In this document: piece after piece, positions 8,567 through 16,911 of the stretch
Layout of the letters: every line of letters begins with the position of its first letter
Position numbering within the stretch: the stretch's first letter is position 1
Origin: Sphaerimonospora thailandensis
GTDB lineage: Bacteria > Actinomycetota > Actinomycetes > Streptosporangiales > Streptosporangiaceae
DNA: 64,000 nucleotides
Assembly (NCBI RefSeq): GCF_016863115.1
Contig: NZ_BOOG01000004.1
Span: forward strand, 59,114-123,113
Reading direction: 5' to 3'
The notes under the pieces: model-generated
What the model saw: the letters and a program-made list of their open reading frames with translations, nothing else
What the model was told of the DNA's origin: nothing
Databases searched by the model: none
Translations under genes and position numbers: made by a program

Positions 8567-8597
8567 CGGCTGAGCAGACGTCACGTGCCGATGGGTG

Positions 8598-8626
8598 CCG
8601 GGCAGCCTCGCACTGCTGCTGCCCGG
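8598..8626 (+). terminator. Hairpin downstream of binding protein A
   Basis: CCGGGCAGC (8598-8606) pairs with GCTGCCCGG (8618-8626) around an 11-base loop, 31 bases after the stop codon. There is no clear T-tract. The equivalent position after paralog B carries a longer 19-bp stem with a related GCCGGGCAGC core, so this looks like a worn copy of the same terminator. Confidence 0.55.
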
Positions 8627-8808
8627 TGCCACCCGGTCATTCAGTGCTGGGCGTATACCTCTGCTTCCTCAACTGCCTCGACCGGGCGGGACGGTGAGAC
8701 AGCACGGTGATCCGGCCGCAGTCACTACGCTCGAAAACACGGCGCTCCTCGGTTCCCTCGGCGACAGCACATCCACTACCAGCGGAAACGCCCGAACCGA
8801 CCCGGCGA

Positions 8809-9171
8809 TCACGCTACTTTGAAGTCACCTTGGGCTGCGTCGGTGCGGTGTGCGGTGAAAGTCACCTGGGTGTCGTCGTTGTCGAGGGCGATATTGAGGG
8901 TCGCGTCCAGAGCTGTGGCCAGCTTGGCGAGGAGCGGCAGGGTGGGGACGGTGTCGGAGCCTTCGATCCGGGAGATCTTCGCCTGGGTGAGCCCCGCACG
9001 GCCGGCCAGTTCAGCCTGAGTGAGCCCAAGCTCGGTGCGCCGGTCGTACACGGCTTTCGCCAGGGCCATGGACAGCCGGATCTCGCGACGGGCCTCGGCC
9101 ACGTCCTCCGGCTCGGTGAAGCCTTCGGCGAGCTTCCGCTCGCGCAGGGTCTTCCAGCGACTGTGGCTCAT
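8809..9171 (-). CDS. XRE-family antitoxin-like regulator (HigA type)
   Basis: A 120-residue protein with a C-terminal Cro/C1 helix-turn-helix (RRTELGLTQAELAGRAGLTQ, continuing AKISRIEGSD, about residues 44-73) and a charged N-terminal segment typical of toxin-second HigBA antitoxins. Its ATG overlaps the stop of the upstream toxin remnant in an ATGA. It should bind the palindrome at 9343-9360 and repress its own operon. Because the toxin is truncated, the protein may survive only as an autoregulator or as protection against related toxins. Confidence 0.85.
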   Translation of the reverse strand: MSHSRWKTLRERKLAEGFTEPEDVAEARREIRLSMALAKAVYDRRTELGLTQAELAGRAGLTQAKISRIEGSDTVPTLPLLAKLATALDATLNIALDNDDTQVTFTAHRTDAAQGDFKVA

Positions 9172-9329
9172 CTCTCCGCCTCTCGGCGGGCGTACGGCTC
9201 GCCAAGCGCGGCGGCCTGTTCCGCGAGCAGCCCGACATATTCGTCGATCTTGAGGAAGTGCTTGGCCGGCAGTGTCTCCAGCCAGTCTCGCACCTCGGGC
9301 TCAAGCTCGATAGCGAAGAGCGCATCCAC
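9168..9329 (-). pseudogene. Truncated RelE/HigB-like toxin (Gp49 family), N-terminal part only
   Basis: From the GTG at 9329 the product is 53 residues (VDALFAIELEPEVRDWLETL to GEPYARREAER). This matches the start of actinobacterial Gp49/HigB-type toxins, which are usually about 110-130 residues and continue after GEPY-x-R with a basic catalytic half. Here the frame ends at once and runs into the antitoxin start, so the RNase half is missing and the toxin is probably inactive. A start further upstream (MSQATYS, through the operator) is less likely because no ribosome site precedes it. Loss by internal deletion is inferred from the family's usual length. Confidence 0.65.
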
Positions 9330-9342
9330 CCGCCCAACACTA

Positions 9343-9360
9343 TATGTCGCCTGCGACATA
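9343..9360. promoter_or_regulatory. Palindromic operator of the toxin-antitoxin remnant
   Basis: TATGTCGC (9343-9350) and GCGACATA (9353-9360) are perfect 8-bp arms around a CT centre, 13 bases upstream of the toxin-remnant GTG. Position and symmetry fit the autoregulatory site of the HigA-like antitoxin. Confidence 0.72.
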
Positions 9361-9567
9361 CTCAAGGTGGCGGGACGCCGCCGCGCTGCCGCGATCACAG
9401 CCGGTCAGCGGGGGGCGGGCGTCCGCCCGGCACGGCGGCCGAAGGCAGGCACGGATGGTGCGCTCTTCGCCGTATCCGGGCGGTCCTGGAGGCTGGGATC
9501 GGCGTCTGCGGTCGTACCCCGGTCGTTTTACGCTCGGCGAATCCGGCGGGAGACGTGGAGGTGCCGA

Positions 9568-10635
9568 GTGGGCACGAACCAGATGAGGGATGAGTTCTGC
9601 GACCGGCTGCGGGAGGCCGGCCGGGCGCTGATCGACCAGGCGGCTCCGCAGGACCCGCTCAACCAGGCGGAAGGCGTACGTTATCTGATCCGGCTGCTGC
9701 GGTCCGCCTCGATCAATACGATCGAGTATTCCGACCCGCTGTATCCCCAGTTCATCAACGTGCTGGACCCGCACCTGAAATGCAAGATCGGTGCGGACAA
9801 TCCCGACAACATCTATATGAGCACCAAGGTGTCCGGGAAGTACCGGTACCGGGTCAGCGGGACGCGGGGCACGGTCCCGTTGCTGACCTTCGGGTCGAAG
9901 GCCAATCGCTATCACATCGACGGGACCATGGCCTCGACCGGTGAGCTGCACTGCGACGACATCCCGGTCGACGCCGACGGAAGGTTCGGCTTCATCGCGA
10001 GCAAGGACAGGCCCGAAAGCGGCGCCTGGCTGCCGCTGGCCGACGACACCACGAGCATCGTGGGGCGGCAGTCGTTCCAGGACCGTTCGCGTGAGATCCC
10101 TGCCGAGGTCGCCATCGAGGTTATCGGCGAGGAGCCGCGTCCGGCGCCGCTGGATTCCGATCGCTTCGCCCGGCAGTTGGACCTGGTCACCGCGTTCGTG
10201 CGGGGTACGGCGCAGACGTTCTCCAAGTGGACGAAGATGTTCATGGAGCGGCCCAACGAGCTGCCCGACTGGGGTCAGGACTACTTCCAGCAGGCCGGCG
10301 GCGACCCGACCATCTTCTACATCCACGGCTACTGGGACCTGGCCGAGGACGAGGCGTGGGTGATCGAGACCGAGGTGCCCGACTGCGAGTACTGGAACTT
10401 CGTCCTGCAGAACTGGTGGATGGAGTCACTCGACCACGACCGGATGAACACCTACATCAACAACCACACCGGAAAGCTCAACCCCGACGGGACCCTGACG
10501 ATCGTGGTCTCGGCCAAGGACCCGGGCTTCGGGAACTGGATCTCCACCGGCTTCCACCGTCAGGGCACCGCGCTGCTGCGCTGGGTCAAAGCCGACCACC
10601 ACCTCCTCCCGACCTGCAAAGTCATCAAAATCTGA
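9568..10635 (+). CDS. DUF1214-like protein (copy 1)
   Basis: A 355-residue cytosolic protein with no signal peptide, related to DUF1214-containing proteins of actinobacteria. The recognisable C-terminal part includes YWNFVLQNWWMESLDH, the NNHTGKLNPDGTLTIVVSAK stretch and GFHRQGTALLRWVKAD. The GTG at 9568 follows GGAGGTG with good spacing; the ATG at 9583 is an alternative. It is nearly identical to the gene at 30121-31197, and about 100 bp of upstream sequence are also conserved between the two. A third, mostly deleted copy lies at 27198-27365. Both intact copies lie near an SBP_bac_5 lipoprotein gene, which hints at a shared job. The biochemical function is unknown. Confidence 0.85.
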   Translation: MGTNQMRDEFCDRLREAGRALIDQAAPQDPLNQAEGVRYLIRLLRSASINTIEYSDPLYPQFINVLDPHLKCKIGADNPDNIYMSTKVSGKYRYRVSGTRGTVPLLTFGSKANRYHIDGTMASTGELHCDDIPVDADGRFGFIASKDRPESGAWLPLADDTTSIVGRQSFQDRSREIPAEVAIEVIGEEPRPAPLDSDRFARQLDLVTAFVRGTAQTFSKWTKMFMERPNELPDWGQDYFQQAGGDPTIFYIHGYWDLAEDEAWVIETEVPDCEYWNFVLQNWWMESLDHDRMNTYINNHTGKLNPDGTLTIVVSAKDPGFGNWISTGFHRQGTALLRWVKADHHLLPTCKVIKI

Positions 10636-10673
10636 GCCCGGGTCCCGTCAGGCCGGCAGCGTCACCGGCATGG

Positions 10674-11489
10674 TCACGCCGGTGCGTCGCCGTCGATGAC
10701 CACGCGGTGCATCCGGCGGCGCTCGGCGTAGTCCGCCACCGCGTAGTGCTGGGTGCACCGGTTGTCCCACAACGCCATCGAGCCCGGCTCCCACCGGAAG
10801 CGCACCTGGAAGTCCGGAGAGCGGACGTGGTCGGTCAGCATCGGCAGCAGCGTCTCGTTCTCCCGGTCGGTGAGGCCCACCAGGCGCGTGGTGAAGATCT
10901 TGTTGACGAACAGCGCCTTGCGGCCGGTCACCGGGTGCGTACGGACCACCGGGTGGGTGATCGGCTGGAAGTCGGCGTTGGCGGCCTTGCGCGCGTGCGA
11001 GGCCGAGTTCGACGAGTCGTGGACCGCAGTCATGTCGTCGATCAGTCGCTGGACCTTGGAGGAGAGCGCCTCGTAGGCGGCGTACATGGACGCCCACAGC
11101 GTGTCCCCGCCCACGGCGGGGAGTTGGACGGCCCGCAGCAGGGAACCAAGCGGCGGGCGGGCCAGGAACGTCGCGTCGGAGTGCCAGATGTCGGAGTTGG
11201 CGGTCTTGGGCTTCGACGGGTCGATCTCGATCGCATGCACCTCGGGCAGGTCCTCCGACACCGGGGGCAGGAAGGCGAAGCGCTGCAGTGGGCCGAAGTG
11301 CGCGGCGAAGTCCCGCTGCGCGGCGTCGTCGATGTGCTGGTCCCGGAAGAAGAGGACCTGGTGTTCGTGGAACAGGTCCTTCACCTCCTTCACCACTTCG
11401 GGGTCCAGGGGGCGGGACAGGTCGACGCCGCTGACTTCCGCTCCGATCGCATAGGTCAGCCGCTTCACCGTCAAAGCCGATTGAGTCAT
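10674..11489 (-). CDS. TauD/TfdA-family Fe(II)/2-oxoglutarate dioxygenase (1)
   Basis: A 271-residue non-haem iron dioxygenase of the TauD/TfdA/AtsK family. The iron facial triad is visible: the HxD in DIWHSDATFL and the distal His in RCTQHYAV, followed by the 2-oxoglutarate-binding Arg in RRRMHR. Family members desulfonate taurine, cleave alkyl sulfates or oxidise phenoxyacetates, so a sulfur-linked role would fit this island but is unproven. Two ATGs exist: the first (11495) abuts the GAGGAG ribosome site, so the second (11489), six bases after it, is the likely start. It faces a TetR gene across a palindromic operator. Confidence 0.9.
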   Translation of the reverse strand: MTQSALTVKRLTYAIGAEVSGVDLSRPLDPEVVKEVKDLFHEHQVLFFRDQHIDDAAQRDFAAHFGPLQRFAFLPPVSEDLPEVHAIEIDPSKPKTANSDIWHSDATFLARPPLGSLLRAVQLPAVGGDTLWASMYAAYEALSSKVQRLIDDMTAVHDSSNSASHARKAANADFQPITHPVVRTHPVTGRKALFVNKIFTTRLVGLTDRENETLLPMLTDHVRSPDFQVRFRWEPGSMALWDNRCTQHYAVADYAERRRMHRVVIDGDAPA

Positions 11490-11502
11490 CGCCATCTCCT
11501 CG

Positions 11503-11521
11503 TTAAGACAATGTATCTTAA
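11503..11521. promoter_or_regulatory. Palindromic operator between TauD-like and TetR genes
   Basis: TTAAGA (11503-11508) and TCTTAA (11516-11521) are inverted arms with a 7-base spacer; extending inwards, 7 of 8 positions still match. It sits 13 bases before the dioxygenase ATG in an otherwise GC-rich region, where the adjacent TetR would block transcription. Confidence 0.68.
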
Positions 11522-11590
11522 TGAGAGACTAGAATGCCGTCGCCGGCTCGTCAACCCGCAGCTCAGGAGATTCACATCCGGCCGGCCCGG

Positions 11591-11606
11591 CATAATTGCG
11601 CGAGTG
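11591..11606 (+). promoter_or_regulatory. Possible leaderless promoter of the TetR gene
   Basis: CATAAT (11591-11596) resembles a -10 box and ends 7 bases before the GTG start at 11604, where no Shine-Dalgarno sequence is present. This is the arrangement expected for a leaderless actinobacterial transcript. No convincing -35 was identified. Confidence 0.4.
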
Positions 11607-12215
11607 AGTGATGAGGCCCGCCGGAAGATCCTGCTCGCCGCCGAACGGCTCTTCGCCGAACGCGGCGTCGAACACGTCTCCCTCCGGCAGATCGGCGAGC
11701 AGGCCGGTCAGAAGAACAACTCGGCCGTGCAGTACCACTTCCGAGACAAGAGCGGCCTGATCCAGGCGCTGTACGACCTGCGCCTCCTCCCGCTGAACGC
11801 CGAGCGGCACCGGATGCTCGCGGAACTGGACCACCCGGGCATGGCGGACCTGGCCGGCGCCTACGTCCTTCCCCTGGCGAGATCCGTGATCGCCTCGAAC
11901 GGGCGCTCATGCTATGCCCGCTTCCTCGACCGGTACCTGGGTCGAGGCCGCGACTTCGAGTCGTTCGACGACCGGCACGGAAGCGGCTCACGCGAGGTGG
12001 TGCGACAGATGTCGGCGCTGATGTCGGGCCTGAACCCCGAGGTCCGCGAGGAGCGCCTGCGGATGATGCAGGTCCTCACGATCCGGACGCTGGCCGACCT
12101 CGAGCACCGGCTGGAGACCGGTCAGGCCGATCCCGACGCCGCCGAACTGACCGTCGCGGCGCTGGTGGAGGCGGTGGGCGTGCTGCTCGGCGCACCCACC
12201 GCCGTGGCTGTCTGA
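11604..12215 (+). CDS. TetR-family transcriptional regulator
   Basis: A 203-residue TetR protein. The DNA-binding domain is VSLRQIGEQAGQKNNSAVQY (residues about 26-45) continuing into HFRDKSGLI. It is divergent from the TauD-like dioxygenase and shares a 19-bp palindrome with it, so it is the probable repressor of that gene. GTG 11604 is preferred because it starts the conserved DEARRKILLAAERLF block and sits just after a -10-like box. An in-frame ATG at 11511 inside the operator would add 31 unconserved residues. Confidence 0.9.
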   Translation: MSDEARRKILLAAERLFAERGVEHVSLRQIGEQAGQKNNSAVQYHFRDKSGLIQALYDLRLLPLNAERHRMLAELDHPGMADLAGAYVLPLARSVIASNGRSCYARFLDRYLGRGRDFESFDDRHGSGSREVVRQMSALMSGLNPEVREERLRMMQVLTIRTLADLEHRLETGQADPDAAELTVAALVEAVGVLLGAPTAVAV

Positions 12216-12237
12216 TGCCCAAGCTCACCCTTGACTG

Positions 12238-13329
12238 CTAGGCGCCGGCCCTCGCGTGCTGCTTCATCGTGGCCTCGGCGATGTAACGCTCCGGCATCTC
12301 CATGAACGGCGTGCGGAACCGCGCCCACAGCGGCAGGTCGGCCATCGAGTAAATGTCCTGCTGATTGGCGGGACGCCGCGGCCACGAAGGGATGTTCACC
12401 CAGAGCCGCATCAGGTGGCGGCGCAGGCTGACATCCTCATGGTCCTGGTACGGCGTGCGGCCGTGGACGATCAGTCGGTTGTTGAGGAACTGGATGTCTC
12501 CGGGCGCGAAGCTCATGTCGAGGTAGAACTCCGGCGATGCCGCGAGCTCGCAGAAGAGGTCGAGCGCGGCTTCCTGCTCCGGGGTGATTTCGAAGTGGCC
12601 GGCGCGGGCGGCGTCCCGGGTCTGGGCGACGTGGACGCACGAGCTGAACACCCCGTCGGTCTTGGCGAACAGGGCGACATTGTCCGACGTCACGATCTTG
12701 CCGTCGCCGCGTTCGGCGTCCATCTGCCCACGCATCACCGGCATGCCGTCGTACAGCACCCGGGCCAGGTCGGGCCTCGTCTCGACCATGCGGTCGTGGA
12801 CGGCCGCCGCGCTGGCGATCCGACTGGCGCCGCCGGCCTTCGCACCGCGGAGGCAGAGCAGCGAGACCACGTCGTGGCCGTCGCTGTGCATGTTCATCGA
12901 CTGCGCCGACCGGTAACCGCGGACCTGCTCGTCGACCAGGTCGGCCACGTTCAGCACATGTCCCAAGATCTCGCCGTTGCCCGACTGCGGAACGATGTCA
13001 CCCAGGTGGGCGCCGAGGCCGCAGTAGATCCGCGCCAGGTCGTCGTCGCCGTACCGCTCGCGTGACAGCCCACGGATCAGTACGAAGCCGCGGCCTGCCC
13101 ACAGCTCGTCACGCAGCCGGGACAGGAAGTCCCCGACGGTGTGCAGCGGGAAGGTGGCCGGGGTGATCTCGGTCAGGTCCAGCTCACCGTGCTCCTTCAG
13201 CGTGGCGAGCGCCGCGTCGATCTCGGCGAGCTCTGCCGGTGACAGCTGCCACAGACCGTCCTGGCGGTAGTCCAGGGTGCTGCCCAGCCAAGCGGGGCGG
13301 CCACCGACGGGGGTGAGTGTGTCGTTCAT
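12238..13329 (-). CDS. TauD/TfdA-like Fe(II)/2-oxoglutarate dioxygenase (2)
   Basis: A 363-residue dioxygenase of the TauD/GBBH-like fold, longer than the first copy and not closely similar to it. Likely iron ligands are the His and Asp in NMHSDGHDVV and the distal His in NNRLIVHGRTPY, with a conserved Arg in RRHLMRLW. A GGAGG 7 bases upstream supports the ATG at 13329. It is the last gene of the operon binding protein E, amidohydrolase, dioxygenase (35 bp after the amidohydrolase stop). This suggests oxidation of a small acid released by the amidohydrolase. The substrate is unknown. Confidence 0.85.
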   Translation of the reverse strand: MNDTLTPVGGRPAWLGSTLDYRQDGLWQLSPAELAEIDAALATLKEHGELDLTEITPATFPLHTVGDFLSRLRDELWAGRGFVLIRGLSRERYGDDDLARIYCGLGAHLGDIVPQSGNGEILGHVLNVADLVDEQVRGYRSAQSMNMHSDGHDVVSLLCLRGAKAGGASRIASAAAVHDRMVETRPDLARVLYDGMPVMRGQMDAERGDGKIVTSDNVALFAKTDGVFSSCVHVAQTRDAARAGHFEITPEQEAALDLFCELAASPEFYLDMSFAPGDIQFLNNRLIVHGRTPYQDHEDVSLRRHLMRLWVNIPSWPRRPANQQDIYSMADLPLWARFRTPFMEMPERYIAEATMKQHARAGA

Positions 13330-13364
13330 CAGAAACCTCCGAGGAAACGGGCTGTGGTGAGGTG

Positions 13365-15101
13365 TCAGGCGGCGGGAAGGGACGGCGCGGGCTGCGGGCC
13401 CCGGACCAGCTTGCCCGGCAGGGCGCCGGTGTGCTGCCCGTCGCGGGTCACGACAGTGCCGCCGACGATGGTGGCGGTGTAGCCGCGCGCGTCCTGCATC
13501 AGGCGGCGGCCCCCGGCAGGCAGGTCGCGGACGACGCGTGGCAGCTCCAGGCCGAGGTTGTCCAGGTCGATGACGTTCAGGTCGGCGCGATAGCCGGGTG
13601 CTACCAGGCCACGGTCCCGCAGGCCGACCATCTCCGCGCACCGCCTGGTCATCAGGTGGATCAGGTACGGCAGGGAGAACCGCTCGCCCTGGACGCGGTC
13701 CCGGCCCCAGTGCGTGAGCAGGTGGGTGTAGATGCTGCCGTCGCAGATGACCCCGAGGTGGGCCCCGCCGTCGCCCAGGCCCGGGACGGCGTGGTCGTTG
13801 AGCAGCATCTGGCGGCAGGGCTCGAGGGAGAAGTCGGCGTAGTTCGAGAAGGCCAGGTAGAGGATGTTGCGGCCGTCCTTCTCCAGCAGCTTGTCGTAGA
13901 CGAGGCTTTCGGGCGAGACGCCCAGGCGCTCGGCCTGTGCGCCGATGCTGCTGTCCCTGGCGGGCTCGTAGTCGAAGCCCTCGTCCATCTCGTAGAGCTG
14001 CCCGAAGTCGCGCACCCGCATCCCGATCTCCATCGTGGGGTCGGGGTCGTTGCCCTCGGCGAGAATGCGTTCCTTGGTCTCCGGTCGGCGCAGCTCGCGG
14101 ACCCGGTCGGCCAGCGGCAGGTCGGCCATCGCCAGGTAGGTCGGCGTCGAGTAGAACGGGTTGAGGGTCAGCTCCAGTCCCAGCAGGACCCCCAGTGGCC
14201 GCGGCAGGACCTGCAGCGTGGCCTCGCCGCCGGCGGTGTTGACCGCGTCGAACTTGTCCAGGATCCTCCGCCAGATCCTGGGTTTCCCGTGACTTTGGAC
14301 CAGCGACATGCTGAAGGGCCGGTTGAACGCCGTGGCCTGGCGCAGGCCCATGTCCAGGACCTGCTCCCAGTCGTCGTTGTACTCGATGACGAACTGGATC
14401 AGGCCCGCCCCGGCCCGGTCGAGGGCAGCGGCCAGCCCGGCGTACTCCTCCTCGGTCGCGGCCAGGGTCGGAGTGAGCCGGCCGTCGCTGGAGCGGTGGA
14501 ACATCGTCTGCGAGGTGCCGAAACCGAAGGCGCCGGCGTGGATCGACTCCTCCAGGAGGGCAGCCATCTGCTGGATCTCGTCGGGAGTGGCCGGCTCGCG
14601 GGAGTATGCCCGGTCGCCCATCACGTAGGTGCGCAGGGCGGCGTGCGGGACGTAGCTGCAGACGTCAGCGTCGAACTGGCGCCCGCCCAGGAAGTCGAGG
14701 TAGTCGGGGTAGCTGGTCCACTGCCAGTTCACGCCCTCACTGAGTACGACGTTGGGGATGTCCTCGACACCCTCCATGAGCTTGATCAGGATGTCGCGGT
14801 CCTCGGGCTTGCAAGGGGCGAACCCCACGCCGCAGTTGCCCATGACGACGGTCGTCACCCCGTGGTTGGTCGAGGGCACCAGGCGGTTCTCCCAGGTGGC
14901 CTGACCGTCGTAGTGGGTGTGGACATCGACGAAGCCTGGAGTGACCAGCCGGCCGCGAGCATCGATCTCCTCGCGGCCGGTGCCGGTGACTTCGCCCACC
15001 CCGACGATGACGCCGTCGCGGATCGCGACATCAGCCTGTCGTGAGGGTTCGCCGGAGCCGTCGATGACGGTGCCGTTGCGGATGATCAGATCAGCGGTCA
15101 T
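13365..15101 (-). CDS. Amidohydrolase-family protein, N-acyl-D-amino-acid deacylase-like
   Basis: A 578-residue amidohydrolase-superfamily enzyme of the D-aminoacylase/dihydroorotase-like group. The metal motif [10 protein letters not shown] is at residues 61-70; GNCGVGFAP and the late DGGAHLGV segment match the D-aminoacylase pattern. These enzymes remove acyl groups from N-acyl amino acids or cleave related amides. The ATG at 15101 overlaps the stop of the upstream binding protein in an ATGA, so the enzyme is translationally coupled to an uptake lipoprotein. Uptake followed by amide hydrolysis is the likely sequence. D-stereospecificity is not proven by sequence. Confidence 0.85.
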   Translation of the reverse strand: MTADLIIRNGTVIDGSGEPSRQADVAIRDGVIVGVGEVTGTGREEIDARGRLVTPGFVDVHTHYDGQATWENRLVPSTNHGVTTVVMGNCGVGFAPCKPEDRDILIKLMEGVEDIPNVVLSEGVNWQWTSYPDYLDFLGGRQFDADVCSYVPHAALRTYVMGDRAYSREPATPDEIQQMAALLEESIHAGAFGFGTSQTMFHRSSDGRLTPTLAATEEEYAGLAAALDRAGAGLIQFVIEYNDDWEQVLDMGLRQATAFNRPFSMSLVQSHGKPRIWRRILDKFDAVNTAGGEATLQVLPRPLGVLLGLELTLNPFYSTPTYLAMADLPLADRVRELRRPETKERILAEGNDPDPTMEIGMRVRDFGQLYEMDEGFDYEPARDSSIGAQAERLGVSPESLVYDKLLEKDGRNILYLAFSNYADFSLEPCRQMLLNDHAVPGLGDGGAHLGVICDGSIYTHLLTHWGRDRVQGERFSLPYLIHLMTRRCAEMVGLRDRGLVAPGYRADLNVIDLDNLGLELPRVVRDLPAGGRRLMQDARGYTATIVGGTVVTRDGQHTGALPGKLVRGPQPAPSLPAA

Positions 15102-16681
15102 TTGCTGATCCAGACGTGCCGGAGGTCCTGGCCGCCCAACACGCCGAGGAACGCCTTGCCCTCCTCGACGCCGTGCACCTTGTTGCTCTGGACCCACCCC
15201 GGGACGCCCTGCCACAGCGGCGCGAAGTAGGCCTGCTCCGTCGCGTACCTGATGACCTCCGCGGCCCGCGAAGCGCGCTCTTCGGCCGACACCGTCGGGT
15301 CGTCGATGCGCTCGATGAGCTGGGCCGTCTTGTCCGGCACCCCACCCGGCAGGGTGAGCGGGTTGTCGAGGAAGAACGCCAGATCCGCACCCGGCTCGAT
15401 GCCGGGGAAGGAGAGGAAGTGGAAGCTTCCCGGCTTCTTGCTCTTGCTGTACTGGGTCACCAGTTGGCGAATGTCGTACAGCTCCAGGTCGATCTTGATG
15501 CCCACCTCCGCCAGGTTCGCCTGGACGACTTGGGCGGCGTCGGGGAACGCCGCGTAGTTCGCCACGTAGAACGTCCCGGCCTCGAGACCGTCGGCATGGC
15601 CTGCCTCGGCCAGCAACTGCTTCGCCTTGGCCGGGTCGTGCGGGTACATCTTCTCGAGCGACTCGTCGAAGCCGTTGACGGACGAGGCCATCGGCTGCAC
15701 CCGCGCCGACGTCGTGGGCACGAGCGCCTTGACGATGGCTTCACGGTCGATGGCGTAGTTCACGGCCTGACGTACACGGACGTCGTCGAACGGTTTCACC
15801 GTCTGGTTCATGTAGACGGCCGCCGTCGTCGTCGCGCTCTTCAACGCCCGGACGATGAGCTGACCTGAGTCGATCTGCGGCTGCAGGGGTGCGAGGTTGC
15901 CGTTGGACAACGCGATGTCGATCTGACCGCTCCTGACGGCCGCGTAGGCGGCGTCGGTGGTGCGGGACTCGATCTCGATCCGGGCCACCTTGCCCGTGTC
16001 CGGGTCCCAGATGCCCCCCTCATCGGTGCGCCGCTTGTACGTCACCTGCTGCCCTGGCCGGAAGCTCTCGACGACCCAGGCCCCGGTGCCCACGGCATTC
16101 GTGCCCAGATCCACGGAGGCCAGCGCCTTGGGGCTGATCATGATGCCGGGGGCCGCGGACGAGATGGCGGTGAGCACCTGCTGGCTCGCCTCGGTGAGGT
16201 GCAGTTTCACCGTGTGGTTGTCCACCACTTCGACGTTGTCGATGATGGCGGAGGCGTCGGCGCTCATCGGCTCCTTCTTGTAGCGCTCGACATTGACCTT
16301 CACCGTCTCGGCGTCGAAGGGCGTCCCGTCCGAGAACGTCACCCCTTTGCGCAGCTTCAACGTCAGCGTCTTGCCGTCGGGAGAGAACGTCCACTCGGTC
16401 GCGAGCATGGGCAGGTACTCGCCGTCCTCGGAGATCTGCAGCAGCCGATCGTAGACGGGCCAGGTGTTGGACATCATCGCCGTCGACCCGGTGTTCTTCG
16501 CCGGGTCGAGGGTCTGGACACCGGCGTAGGTGGTGCGGAGCGTGGCGTCGAGGTCGATCCCCCCGGTCTCGGAGGACGACGAACCCCCGCCGCAGGCGCT
16601 CAGCACCAACGCGCCCACGGCCAGCATCGAACCCAGCAAGGCCTTCAGACCCGAAGATCGCACGGTACGTCTATCGATCAC
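15098..16681 (-). CDS. ABC transporter solute-binding lipoprotein E (SBP_bac_5 family, divergent paralog)
   Basis: A 527-residue binding protein with lipobox LVLSAC (Cys about residue 30) and family-5 landmarks WPVYDRLLQ, FSPDGKTLTLKLRKGVTFSD and VRQAVNYAIDREAIVKAL. It is clearly related to the A-D group but distinctly more divergent, with a different signal peptide and C-terminus (HVWISK). GTG 16681 follows GGAGAAGAG. It heads an operon with the amidohydrolase and second dioxygenase. A KstR2-like palindrome 21 bases before the start suggests TetR-type control. Confidence 0.92.
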   Translation of the reverse strand: MIDRRTVRSSGLKALLGSMLAVGALVLSACGGGSSSSETGGIDLDATLRTTYAGVQTLDPAKNTGSTAMMSNTWPVYDRLLQISEDGEYLPMLATEWTFSPDGKTLTLKLRKGVTFSDGTPFDAETVKVNVERYKKEPMSADASAIIDNVEVVDNHTVKLHLTEASQQVLTAISSAAPGIMISPKALASVDLGTNAVGTGAWVVESFRPGQQVTYKRRTDEGGIWDPDTGKVARIEIESRTTDAAYAAVRSGQIDIALSNGNLAPLQPQIDSGQLIVRALKSATTTAAVYMNQTVKPFDDVRVRQAVNYAIDREAIVKALVPTTSARVQPMASSVNGFDESLEKMYPHDPAKAKQLLAEAGHADGLEAGTFYVANYAAFPDAAQVVQANLAEVGIKIDLELYDIRQLVTQYSKSKKPGSFHFLSFPGIEPGADLAFFLDNPLTLPGGVPDKTAQLIERIDDPTVSAEERASRAAEVIRYATEQAYFAPLWQGVPGWVQSNKVHGVEEGKAFLGVLGGQDLRHVWISK

Positions 16682-16701
16682 TTCTCTTCTCCCAATATCC
16701 A

Positions 16702-16715
16702 AGCAATCGCTTGGT
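16702..16715. promoter_or_regulatory. KstR2-like palindrome upstream of the 15098-16681 operon
   Basis: AGCAATCGCTTGGT fits the mycobacterial KstR2 consensus AnCAAGnnCTTGnT with one mismatch (CAAT for CAAG). The surrounding CCAAGC-AATC-GCTTGG is itself a perfect inverted repeat. It lies between the divergent binding protein genes E and B, 21 bp before the E start. Confidence 0.55.
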
Positions 16716-16911
16716 TGAAGCAAAGCGTTGCGGGCCTCGCGATGTCAAGGGTGCTTCCGGTAGCCACCGGCACGGCCGCAGGGGGCTCACGGTCGAGGAC
16801 TGGGCGGGCCGACTCTCAGTCACCGGGACGGTCCGTTCGGCTCCGCGCGGCGCTTTCTACCTTGACCTGGTGTCCGTCGGCCCGCCGAGCCGACCAGGGA
16901 AAGGGAATGCG

